Positions 13,101 through 24,407 of a stretch of 64,000 nt of DNA are shown here, piece after piece; position 1 is the stretch's first letter, and each line of letters opens with the position of its first letter. The notes beneath the pieces are model-generated. The model saw only the letters and a program-made list of their open reading frames with translations, searched no databases and had not been told where the DNA came from. Source of the DNA: Magnaporthiopsis rhizophila. Taxonomy: Eukaryota > Ascomycota > Sordariomycetes > Magnaporthales > Magnaporthaceae. A program made the translations under genes and the position numbers. The DNA is taken from assembly GCA_003049465.1 (NCBI GenBank), contig PYSS01000070.1, positions 127,745-191,744 on the forward strand. The letters run 5' to 3'.

Positions 13101-15431
13101 TTTTGACCGGCATCAAGCCTCGCAATGGCTTTTCTTCCCTTTGTCACCCGAGCGATTTGATTTTCATATGCGCACAATCCATATAGACTATTAACGCCGC
13201 AAACGTAATCGACCACGCCACGTCGTCACGCCATAATACCCGACACGTCTTAGCTCATCCTATCATCAACATATCATTCTTCCATGTCGTTCTTCTACTC
13301 ATCATTTACACCGAGACGTCGTCCTCGCGACCAAAAAAAATTATCTGGCATTCTTATACGATGCATCACATCTATCATCATCTCTATTGTTTGTGCCCTA
13401 GCGCAAGGGCCTCTTCACGAGGACAACCTTGTTGCCACCGAAGACCAATGAGCGCAAACCAAACACAAGAAAAAAGAAGCAGGCCATCATGGCCTCGGGG
13501 AATCCGGAGACTTGTGGCTTATTCCTGCAATTATCATACCGCCACTGTACCAACATTTTATCTTTCACTATACTTTTCTTTGTCGTTTTGCATCATAGCA
13601 TTCAGTCCGCATTCAGGCCGACCAAACGAGGATACATCTACACTACACCCTTTGTTGCGTTTGGATCTGATGTATCTAGGCACCGACTTAGCTTAGTCGT
13701 TTGGCTGAATCCGAGCTGAAAGAAAGTCCAGACCAAACCAAGATGAAATAAATAAAATAAAGATTCTATACCAAATCATCCCTGCCTGTTCGCTCTTGGA
13801 ACTATGCGCTTGTGAAAGCAAGCGTCATGACATCACCGGAGCTGAAACCTTTAGCTCGGGACTATTGGCCCATTGGCAATTTCCCGGTGTGACTGGGGGC
13901 GCCGACATCCTTTCTGCGCCTCACGCGGGGGGCGGACCCGTCTACCTAGACAGCTGGGCATTTGTTGACCACGGCCCCCGATCCCGTTTCTCGCTGTTTG
14001 TTTTTGTTCGTATGTATGCGCATCAGCATGGTTGTTGCTCATCTCCGTCGGCAAGCGCCCGCCCACCCGCATGAGAACAGGCGATCTTTTTCCAGTCTTT
14101 GGGTCGCCCCATGTCAGCAACATTAAGAAAAGCATGCGATCTGGGATGTAACTTTTTTTTTCTTTTTTTTCTTTTTTTTTTCTTTTTAGCATCACCGACC
14201 GACGACACGAAAGTGTTGTTTTGTTTGTTTGTGTTTGTGTGTGTGTGTGGAGAAAACTGGTTTTCAAGATTCTCACCCGTCAACATATAACACAAACACA
14301 TACGATGCGCTTACTCGTCCAGCCCGGGCTTTTACCGGCTTTATTTTCTTGTCTCTGCTCCTTCCTCTTGGCTGGGCTGTTGTTGATTATGTGTTTGCAC
14401 ATATCTGCGGGGGACCGGAGTCCCGTGCCGTTGTGAGATTTTCGCCTAATTTCCCACATCCCCCCCCCCCATTGCTTCACAGGGACACGAGGAAAAATAA
14501 AGAAAAAGGCTGAGGTGCGGCGGTGCTCGTCTAGCCTGGACCATACCATGGTAAGGATGGACTGGGTTTGTCTGTATCCCCCGGTCAGGAGGCGGATCCT
14601 CCCTCTATGCCCAGGCCCCCGGCGCGTGCCCGCTCCCGTCTCGACGGGATCGCCGGGTCTGGCAGGACCACCCCAACACGGCGGGTGGATGGACTGGCTC
14701 GGCACGCCGGGGAAGAGAATCCAGGGTGGTTGGGGGCGTGATGGAGACAGACTCCCTTGCTTGGCGGGCTTGATCTTCGCCCACCCGTCGACTCCTTCAT
14801 TATCACACACTTGCCTTGGGACCGGGGGCTTGTTCAAGCACGCGGCGATCGTAAGATTGGACTGCAAAGCAGCTTTTCTTGCGTATGCTATTCTGCCGCG
14901 TCTTGCCTCGCATTGCGCGTGTCCCACAAAACCAAAAATGAAGGGGCTAAGTGATATGTGGGCAGGTATAAAATAATAACCGTCGCTGCATCAACAAATG
15001 TGCACGCATCCACCGCTCGCACAAATACACTGAGCGTTGCTGGCCTGCATTTGCATACTCTCTCGCAGCAGTGCAAGCACAGAGAAACACCACGAACCCC
15101 CGGTCGACGGGCGGGCTTGTATGCTTTTACCCATCGTCGTTTTTTGGTATCTCCCATACTATTCGACTCCCGAGAGGCATATAAAAAAAAATCAAATGGC
15201 GTTAAAAAGATGAAGGAAGGAAAGGGATACAAAGGATGAAGCCCAACAAAAAAAACATTGCCAAACCAACAAAATGTTCATCACCAACCATCCATAGGGA
15301 CATAACACGCAGCCGCGAGACTGTGGCAGCTCGTCGCTGCCAACGACCTCCAGACAGAGACAGACATGATGGAATCGCCCAGCGAGTTGGCACGGCTACC
15401 AAGAGGCGAGGAAGTCGAGGTCGCGCGACCA
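13101..15431. other. Convergent 3' spacer between the unknown gene and the CaM kinase
   Basis: The two flanking genes end toward each other here. Low-complexity runs include interrupted T tracts (14151-14189), a short TG repeat (about 14230-14250) and a C10 run at 14461-14470. Open frames in it are short and overlap one another. No RNA gene was recognised. Confidence 0.55.
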
Positions 15432-16951
15432 CTACGAGCCGGTGAAGCTCTTCCTGCGGGCCTCCTTCTCCACCTCCTCTTTGACTTTGAGCGTCTGCTC
15501 CTGCTGCTTCATCTCCTTGACTTTGGCCAGCACCACCTCGCGGAAGATGGCGCCCTTGACCGCCTTGGAGAGCGTCTTCTTCTCGCCCGCCGCGAACAGC
15601 CCGCCGCCGCCTCCTGACGACGACGCTGACCCGCTCTGGCCCGGCTTGGTCTGGCTCGCCGCCGCCGCCACCGAGTCGTCGGGCATGTCCGAGTTCTCGG
15701 GGTCCTCCTCCTGTAGCTTGAGTGCCGAGATGCGATTGGCGAGTTTGACCATCTCGATACCCCGTCGGAGTCTGGCCTTGGCCATGAAGGCCTTGATCTC
15801 GGGAAGCAAGTTGTGGTCTGTGGCATTCTCGCCGCTGAGCCACCTGTGATTCAGAGCTTGCTGTAATCACGTGTAAAAGACAGCGTTAGCAAACACGGCC
15901 ACGTATCAAGAAAGAGCACGATTTCGTGCCTACCTGGCTTGTCCAGCGTTCTTCGGGAGCCGGCCGCAGTAGATGCAGGATGAAGTCCTTGGCATCGTCG
16001 CTGACGTCGCGCCAGTACCTGTCGTGGAATACCACCTGGGCGCTGGAGCACTCGTCTATCAGGTCCTGCAAGCTCTCTGAGCGGAAGGGCGAGTAGCCGC
16101 AGAGAAGCGTGTAGGTGATGACGCCCATGGACCACATGTCGACCGGCTTTCCGTGGCCCTTCTTAAGCATCACCTCGGGCGCGGCATAGCCGAACGAACC
16201 CGCCATCGTCGTGAGCACCTCGTCCTTGTTGTCGAGCATCTTGGCGATGCCAAAGTCCGCCAGCACGAGGTCCGAGTCGGGCGCCTTGCTCAGATAAAGT
16301 AGGTTCTCAGGTTTAAGGTCTGTCGTGACGGGCTGCGGTCAACCCTCCATCCAACTGTCATACGCGCACACGGAACACACGTGGTCATTCGCATCACACT
16401 CACCCCTATGCACCACATTTTTGCTGTGGAGATAGTCGACGGCGCCGAGCACCTGCTTGATGGTCTGAGAAGCGTCTTTCTCCGTGAACTTGCCCTGCTC
16501 GCAAATGCGGTCGAAAAGCTCGCCTCCTGTCGCAAGCTCTGTTACGATGTAGTACTTGTCCTACAACCCGTGTGAGGTTCGTGTCTTGTTAGCGCCAGAA
16601 TGTTCCTGTCTGCTTGAGAACTATCGGGGCGGTGCAGAGGTTGGCACGAACTCGGGACTCGAACCAGTCGACAAAGCGCACGATATGTGGATGTTTGAGC
16701 CGCTGTAGCATGTCGAGCTCGTCGTCCACCATCTTCTCGTTGCCCCTGACGTTCTTCTTGAGGATGATCTTGATAGCCACCTTGCCCGTGGGGCCATCGG
16801 CCTCTCTGACAATGCCATAGGTGCCGGCGCCGAGTGTGCGGCCGAAGCGGTACTTTGCCCTAGTTGATGGGTTAGACAAGCGTGGTGGCGGTGCGGGCGC
16901 GGGGCCGGGGTGGGGGCGCCGCGCCGAGAAAAAGCGCCGAAGGTTAAACAT
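15432..16951 (-). CDS. Calcium/calmodulin-dependent protein kinase (CaMK type I-like)
   Basis: Cytosolic Ser/Thr kinase activated by Ca2+/calmodulin. Exons on the minus strand: 16951-16652, 16560-16404, 16319-15934 and 15860-15432, giving 423 aa. Donors are GTTCGT, GTGAGT and GTAGGC; acceptors are TGTAG, GACAG and TACAG. The joins restore ESR/DKYYIV, VVHR-D-LKPEN and WTSQ/ALNHRWL. Kinase landmarks: Gly loop GAGTYGIV (41-48), VAIK Lys61, HRD 151-153, DFG starting at Asp174, activation segment TTMAGSFGYAAPE (APE 199-201). After the domain, about residues 300-326 (LRRGIEMVKLANRI) form a basic amphipathic helix where the autoinhibitory and calmodulin-binding region normally lies. The tail is Ser/Gly-rich, then charged. 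Fungi usually have more than one CaMK paralogue, and I cannot say which this is. It is divergent from the E2 gene to its right. Confidence 0.9.
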
Positions 16952-18936
16952 AGGCAGGCAAGCGGAGGATGCGTGATAAGGGAGAGCTGGGAGCTGTGGT
17001 ACGGATGGTATTTACTTCTTGTCGTAGCTCTCAGGTTGCCCGTGAAGGCGATTAAGCATGCCGGAGACTGGACAGGTCAAACAAAAACGACCGTCAGTCC
17101 AGAACCTAAGAGAATAAAACAGGGCTTGCAAGGGCGAGCGGCATGGACCACTGGCCGAACATTGCGTGTACAGCAACGCGAATTGAATGATTGGGCGCCT
17201 GGTTGCGGTCGCGCAAGGCGCCCAGTGGTTGGGCTGTCGACGCCAAACTCCTTGGACAGAGGAGGGGCAGACTTACAGCTCATCTTGACGGGGAATCCGG
17301 AAGGTTCACCCGTGGCAGGGCGAGCGGAGGTTCGCTCAGTGTCTGGATGTTGCAGGTGTCGATCTGCACACTCGCTTCGTAGATTGGGACGATGGTCGCC
17401 AGCAGCAAAGCACTCGCCGCAAATGGCGAATCAGTAATGATGAAGGCGCGAGGGGGGAAAGAACAGAGGGGCGAGAGGTTGTGGTTTTTGTTTTCAGAGT
17501 AAGCCCGCCCAAGCGAGCGGCTGAGAGCTGAATCTGGCTGGGGTTGGGTTTATCTGTCTGCTGCGGGCACGGTGGGTGGGCGCAGCGGTAGTGGAGGGAG
17601 ACTGCATCAGAGCCGCCGTTGGCAGGCAACCTCCCTGCGTCTTGGCCGAGGCGGGCTGTGGTGGAGCCCAGAAGGAGCCCAGGAACCAACAAAGGATTGA
17701 GACCATATGTGGGCGGGCTAGTGGCAGCGCGCTGCTTGCGTCGCAGACGAGTGAGGAGGGACCGCGAACAGCCACAGTCGACCGATCCTTGCTAGGGGTT
17801 AGGCTGCCAGGGCTGCTGTGTTTGGTTCGTGATGCGGGCTTCCACTGCCACACTGGCATGCTGCCAGTTGAGAGAAGATCGAAAGCCCTGGTCGCTGCCT
17901 GGCGGCCACCTCAGATGCAGGATGGAAGCACCACCTCCATACCACACAGTAAGCTGTGGTGCTGTGCTACGCTCAGCCTTCCACTCACAAGAGCTGGAGG
18001 GGTCTGGCTGACCCCGCGGGGCAGACAGGTGGGCTGGCTTCCATGTGCTTGGGCCTTTTTTTGGGGGGGGGGAGGCCTAGTCCATTCCCGAGGTACCGCG
18101 CTAGCCACTTTAATGCCTGCCTCGGGAAGAGGTACCTGGGAGAGCACGGTGCCACCTCACACTCCGACTCTTAGGTCACCACGCGGCGGCAATAGGGCTG
18201 GAGCTCGGCGGGGACCCATCTGGGTCGGGTCGGTTTGCCGCAAATCAATCTCACGTCCACAAACGCCCAACTCTCCGGCACGCAGGAGATCCCGGACGCA
18301 GTCTGCCAAGACTTTCAAAGGCACTCGGGGCCAATACCCAACAGCACGTACCGGGTAGGTACCTACCTATCAGCTGCCAGTTAGCCTGGCCGAACAAGCG
18401 GGCCACTGGCCTTCCTCCTGACCTCCCTGCGCTGCAGCAAGCCAGGCGCCTGAGACGGCCAAAAACCTGCCAGCCCAGCTTTTTTTTGTGCTCGGGTTGG
18501 CTGCCTCTCCGCGCTACCTGTCAACCAAGGATTACCCGTCACTACGAAACGGTGCACAAGACCGCCCTCAGCCGCCGCCGCCCTTTCGCACCCCGCGGCA
18601 CCAAATCTTGACTCTCAGACAACCTAACCCGAGGCCGTCCAGATCGCTACTCAGAGCATTTCCGGCGCACCTTTCCACCTTGCTTGGAGATCCGGCCCAT
18701 GCAGCTCAAACCGAGGCTGGCTTGCCTCGACCTCCCTGGACCGGTTGCCGATACACTCGCCTTGCCGCCGAACTTTCCCGATTACCTACCGACATACTTC
18801 TCGACACCCCAACCGGCCCCACGGCCTGTGTGCTGGCTCCTCCCGACGCACGTGTGAGCGAGTACCTGGTACCTAAGCGATTGCCGCTCGGATAGTGTGC
18901 CCTTCACTGTCGCACCGCCGACGCGAACACCACACC
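16952..18936. other. Divergent upstream region of the CaM kinase and UBE2W genes
   Basis: About 2 kb between the two start codons, so it should hold promoters for both genes. It contains a palindromic run TAGGTACCTACCTA at 18356-18369, a GGTACCTAAG at about 18868, and a T7G10 block at 18056-18072. No convincing coding frame is seen; the 260 aa frame at 17576-18358 has no motifs. Confidence 0.55.
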
Positions 18937-19677
18937 ATGACCACCTTCGCCACCAAGAGGCTCAGCAAGGAGCTCCAAAAGGTATATCTCCTCTTTCGCC
19001 CCAATTTTTGACTGCTTAGGGATGAATGAGTGGAATGTTTTCCTTGTGTGCGCAACGTCGCGATCTGACCGCGGCGCCTCGCATACCTAGATCCGAAATG
19101 GCCTGCCTCCCGGGATCGAGCTCATCTCGGCCGAGGACTTCGAGGAGTGGACGCTGGACATTCAAGTTCTCGACAGTAACCCCCTCTATGCCAACCAGAT
19201 TTACAGGTTGAAGTTCAAATTCGGCGCCTCGTATCCCATCGGTTCGTTTTGCCCCCCGCCTGGCGCGTGGCGCATAGCGCGTCTTTTACCTTTTGTCTTG
19301 CTTTTTCATGGGGCGCAAAATACTTTACATCTTTGCGGTGCTTCCCCATGCTAATCGCGTCACTTGTGGATTTTTCTCGGCTAACCGCACCGCCGATCGG
19401 CTCTCCAGAACCGCCCGAAGTCGTCTTCTCGAAGCTTGCGGACCGCCCTATCCCAATCCACCCTCACATTTACTCCAACGGCATCATCTGTCTGGACTTG
19501 CTTGGCCAACAGGGCTGGAGTCCCGTCCAGAACGTGGAGAGCGTCTGCATGAGCCTGCAAAGCATGCTGACGGGCAACACAAAGAACGAACGTCCGCCCG
19601 GAGACGAGGAGTTTGTCAGGGGCAATCGACAACGACCGAAGGATATCGACTTTTACTACCACGACAACAATGTATGA
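18937..19677 (+). CDS. Ubiquitin-conjugating enzyme E2, UBE2W/Ubc16-like
   Basis: E2 enzyme that carries ubiquitin as a thioester. Members of the UBE2W subgroup can modify protein N-termini. Exons 18937-18981, 19091-19241 and 19409-19677 (introns GTATAT...CCTAG and GTTCGT...TCCAG) encode 154 aa, close to the 151 aa of human UBE2W. The second intron joins YPI to EPPEVVF. Key features: HPHIYSNGIICLDLL, with catalytic Cys93 and His-Pro-His in place of the canonical HPN, as in UBE2W; the GWSP and VESVCMSLQSML segments; and the C-terminal WYHDD-like end YYHDNNV. The His-Pro-His and the short, unusual C-terminus are what separate this from other E2s. The last codons AAT-GTA-TGA could look like a donor site (GTATGA), but the length and ending fit the family as read. 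Confidence 0.9.
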
Positions 19678-20560
19678 GCTGTCATTCTGCGCGCATTGTT
19701 GTCGCCGGAGGTAGGATGGGGAAGTCGATGCCGACGGAAGGAAAGCTAGAGAAAGAAAATCCCCCAGAATCCTCCGACGGCAGAGTTTCACCGCATACGC
19801 CTCTTCCATGCCACCGATCGGTGACCACCTGTCGCTACTGCTATCCAACTCTTCACACTCTGCCTCTTGCTTATCTCTCTGCTTCTCTTTCTATTAGGGC
19901 TGGAGCGTGGTGTCGAGCGTTCGTTTTCCTTTTTATCCTCTCCTTCCTACCATCAGGCGGGAAACTGCATCAAGCAACGGGGTTCAAGGCTAGGCTCATA
20001 TGGAAAAGCGACTCAGAGGTTCGTTGAGCATATCACTTGGGCGGTCTGCAGAGCCGCGGGAGAAGACTGCATTGGCAGGGACAGTTTCTTATATTTTCTC
20101 ACTTGCATACGTTCAGCGTTCACGCTTTGCTTCGTCCCTCGACAGTGCAGCGGCAACTTTCGTTTGTCCATTTGTGTCTTCCGCGAGGAAGAAAGAAGAA
20201 CTGTATATACGGTTACATGCTCGAAGCTACCACACGTACAGAGAATCTTGGGCTGCCTTGCATCCTATGCTCTTTCAACGTGGCAAGACTTGCACGGCAC
20301 AAGAAATGCGCGTTGCTTGCCCGTGATCGTGCGTGGTTCAGAAAGCCAAGATTCCCGTTGCATTGGTGGGAGCTGGAAGAGACCCACAGCGGCTGGGGCA
20401 TTACGTCGCGAGCTTGACCGACCGTGCGCCCCTGCCTCGCAGTATTGTCCCGCCGCGCGCTAGGCTGTCAGGCGGCAAACTGGCGGTGGCGCTGCACGTC
20501 AATCCGACCGAGGCATGCGGAGCTCCCAGTCCTGACCACCTCCCAAATGGAGGGCTCGCG
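19678..20560. other. Spacer between UBE2W and VPS33
   Basis: About 880 bp of 3' region of the E2 gene and upstream region of VPS33 on the same strand. I see no coding frame with support and no RNA gene. Confidence 0.55.
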
Positions 20561-22934
20561 ATGGCTCCTCATGTGGGATTCGACACCGACCAGGTCAGAG
20601 ACAAGGCCCGGAAGGACCTCCTCTACCTGCTAGAAGGCGTGAGTAAGACACACCCCTTTGCCAGCCCTGCTGCTGGGTGGCTGAGGCTGCTGCCTCGGCT
20701 GTCGCAAACAACTGGAAGCCTCTCGACATTGGCATCGCTGACTCGAGTGAGCTGCAGGTCCGTGGTAAGAAAAATCTGGTGATCGAGCGTAGCCTCGCGG
20801 GACCGATTGGGCTCGTCGTCAAGGTCTCGACGCTCCAGGACTATGGCGTCGACAAATTCTTCTTCCTGGAGAGCAAGAACGTTGGGACCAACCAGCGCAA
20901 CATCGTCTTCGTCGCCAGGGGCGAGTGCGCACGCAACGCACAGGAAATAGCAGGTCGGTCCACGCACATCTCTTCCTCCAAGTCCTCGCGACCCCTCATC
21001 CATTTCACTTCCTTGGCTCAAAAGTAGACACCGTTGAACCCTACCTCCGCTCCTCGGTCGTCAGTCAACGAGCCACAGATCAATCGCTCGGCACAACCGA
21101 GCTGGCGCGTTCCTATGGCGTCTCGAAGGACGAAAGATATGCCGTGGTATGCCATCATAACGTGCTGACAACTTCTTCTCCCCTCTCCACAGATGAGATC
21201 CGCCGGCTGCAGCGTGAAAGCCAGACCGGCCATGACTTCCACATCTTCTGGGTGCCTCGCCGCACCTCAATGTCGGATACGCTATTGGAGGAGGCCGGCG
21301 TGCTTGGCGATGTGAACATATCGGAGCTCCCGCTCTACTTCTTCCCGCTCGACAAGGATGTGCTGTCACTCGAGCTCGACGACTCGTTTAGGGACCTATA
21401 TCTGGCAAACGACCCCACCCCGACTTTTTTACTTGCACGTGCTCTCATGGGCATCCAGCAAAAGCATGGCCTGTTCCCGCGCATCATCGGCAAGGGCGAA
21501 AACGCTAGACGTGTGGCGGCTATGCTGGCGCGCATGCGTCAGGAGCTCCTGGCGGGCGAGGATGCGAGCGACAAGATCGGGCTGAATCCGAGCACGACCA
21601 CCGAGAGCGTCATCATCATCGACCGCGAGGTCGACCCAGTCACGCCGCTTCTGACGCAACTCACCTACGAGGGTCTTATAGACGAGGTCTTCGAGATCCA
21701 TCATAACCAAGCCGACGTCGACTCGACCGTTGTTGGTGTCGGCCCTCAGGCTGCGCAGGGCACCGCCTCGACCCAGTCCGCGGTGGGCGGCGCGACGCCC
21801 TCACGCAAGCGCAAAATCCAGCTTGATTCGTCCGACAAGCTGTTCGAGCAACTCCGCGATGCAAACTTTTCCACCGTGGGACCGCTCCTCAACAAGGTTG
21901 CCCGGCGCCTCAGAAGTGACTACGACAGCAGGCACGCAACCAACACGACTGCCGAGCTCAGAGCGTTTGTGCAGATGCTGCCGGCTTACCAAGCTGAGCA
22001 GGCCAGCCTCAAGATACACACCGGTTTGGCTGAGGAGATCATCAGTCACACACGCACGGACCTTTTCCTCAAGCTGCTCGAGGTGGAACAGAACCTCACC
22101 TTTGGTTTCGAGCCGGGTATGGAGGCAATCGAGGAGCTTATAGCCTGTGATACTCCACTGCCAAAGGTCCTCCGGCTGCTCTGCATCTATTCGTGCCTCT
22201 CGGGCGGCATATTATTCAAGGATTACGAGCATCTCAAGCGGCTGGTGCTCGAGGGCTACGGGTACCAGCACCTGCTGACTCTGCACAACCTCGAGAAACT
22301 GCAGCTTTTTCTATCCAGGACCTCGCCTCTGGCCCACATGATATCCATGACTGGCGGTGGCGGCGCGGCAGCCTCGGCTGGCGGAGCGGCGGCTGGCACC
22401 AAGACCAACTATGCGTACCTGCGCAAGCAGCTCAAGCTCAACGTCGAGGAGGTGAACGAAAACGACCCGCACGATGTCGCGTACACTTATTGTGGGTACG
22501 CGCCGCTGTCAATTCGACTAGTGCAATGTGTGCTTCAGAAGCAGTACCTCCTGTCCGTCACTAGGGGGAACGGCGTGACCGGGGCGAGCGCAGGCGTCGG
22601 CGGGGCGGGCGGCTGGAAGGGGTTCGACGACGCCGTAAAGCATGCCCGTGGCCCTGCGTTCGACGAGGTGCAGAAGGGCGAGGACAAGGCAGTCAAGGCG
22701 CGCGCGCTCCTGTCTGGTAGTGGAGAGCGCAAGACAGTCTTTGTCGTCTTCGTGGGCGGCATTACCTTCACCGAGATTGCAGCTTTGAGGTTCATCGCCA
22801 AGAAGGAGGAGACTCGGATCAATATTGTCATATGCACGACCTCGATAATAAGCGGGAACAAGGTAATGGCGGCAGCGATTGAAAAGGGATCATTCGAGAA
22901 GGAGAGAGCACAGGCGGCAGCCGAAACTGCCTGA
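20561..22934 (+). CDS. vps33: Vacuolar sorting protein VPS33 (Sec1/Munc18 family)
   Basis: SM-family subunit of the HOPS and CORVET tethering complexes, which chaperones SNARE assembly for endosome-vacuole fusion. Exons 20561-20638, 20758-20953 and 21193-22934 give 671 aa, normal for Vps33. Introns are GTGAGT...TGCAG and GTCGGT...CACAG; they join LLEG-VRGKKNLVIER and NAQEIA-D-EIRRLQRE. Diagnostic stretches are GPIGLVVKVSTLQDYGVDKFF, HDFHIFWVPRRT, ELPLYFFPLDKDVLSLEL, LFPRIIGKGENARRVAAML and the SM-family core VIIIDREVDPVTPLLTQLTYEGLIDE, listed here as separate consecutive parts. The C-terminal VVFVGGITFTEIAALRF is also typical. A Gly/Ala-rich insert lies near TGGGGAAASAGGAA. No transmembrane segment is expected. 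The start is the first ATG of the frame and yields MAPHVGFDTDQVRDKARKDL. Confidence 0.92.
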
Positions 22935-24407
22935 GCGAGGCGTCGCGAAAGCAACCGTCTTTGATCTGCCTTAGTATAAATGGCTCTATTTTCATTTTTG
23001 CTTCGGGTGCCGCGCCATTCGACGTCGATCGACTTGATAGCTGGAGGTAGATAACCCCTATCCTTCCTTTTTCCTCGGGATATTTGTGACCCGATCCAAC
23101 GGGCAACATCAGAGGCAGTCATGTCTAGTAGGCTGCATGTTCTCGAAAACCCGATTGTCTGCACCCGTACGAGCACGACAACTGGGCTGTCTGTTATTAT
23201 GCACGTCTGTCCCGGCCAGTTTAGGCCCCAATGTTCCAGCCGGGAGTCAAATCGCAGGGGCTCACGTGATGCATCATAACTTTTTTTTTTTTTTCCTTCT
23301 CGGACGACCCAGGTGTGGCCCGGCGCATCCATTCCTGGGGGCAGCTCCGCTCCTTGAATTTGCATGCTGGCTGAGACGAGAAGAATCCCAACACCACCAG
23401 CGAATCCCCGTCTTACTGGGCCTCCATTTTGCCGTGAGGCTAGTCCATTATTGATTGGACTATTATCACCTGCGTTTTATTTTTCTTTTCCCTCTTTTTA
23501 TTCTTATCTCGTCACCCTTCCCCTTCACATAAATCACCCAATCCCTCTCCATCTGGCGACGGTGGATCAGGTGACCTTAGCCAATGTCCAATGCGCCGGG
23601 CTCGAGCAGCACCCCTCCTCCATAGAATACACCAGCCGACCATTGCCATCTACGACTGTTTCGTCGCTTGTTCAGCCTTGAGGTCCGAAGACAGACGGCC
23701 GAATCTCGGCTTGACCCAACCGGTACTACCTATCCATCTCCATACGCAGGTGAGGGAGGACTCCTGCTACCGACCTATTCGATTGCCGCTGCGTTCCTAC
23801 ATCCTTCCTCAGACGCCTCTATCTCTCTCTGTCTCCTCCGTCTGTGTGTCGGTCAGGTCCTGTCATATGACTGATGTGGCCCGCTTGTTCCTTGCCTGCC
23901 ATAAATCCCACAACAACACTTGTCTTTGGTTCATATATTTGCTTTTTCTTCTTCTGCTGTACATTTGCCCCTGTCGACGCACACCACATGCCCCTTTTTG
24001 TGACAAAAGTCCAATCAGGCTCGTCAAGTGAAGCGCTAATGATAGCCATGCCACTGCAGCAGACATCCGAATTGTTCGTGTTCAGTGTGAAGCTGGCCGG
24101 GCACTCCATTGATCGCTACCGCCTTGGGTTCAATTGGCAGCATTGATACCGTCAAATGGGATCTGCCGTCAAGGGGCCACAGAGCCTCCTCGACCCATAA
24201 CACACGCCGCCTTCCCCACAAAGCAACACTCGGATTGCCCGGGCCGGCACTGTTTGATGTCTGATAGCATCCATCAGACACCCCCTATAAGACCAAAACG
24301 GCGTGATCACGTCTCCCGCGCTTCTTGAGCGCCGCCCCAGGCCAAGCCCAACCCAACTCTTCCGCCCTACAAACCGTCTCCTTGCTCCGTGCCGCCTCAC
24401 CGACAAG
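22935..24407. other. Spacer between VPS33 and the LSD1-type gene
   Basis: Tandem spacer of about 1.5 kb. It contains a T14 tract near 23281 and, from about 23500, a CT-rich stretch consistent with the leader and promoter of the downstream gene. No supported gene is present. Confidence 0.55.

Noticed and set aside
19672..19677. GTATGA at the end of the UBE2W gene as another donor
   Set aside because: Reading through to TGA gives the family-typical length and C-terminus.
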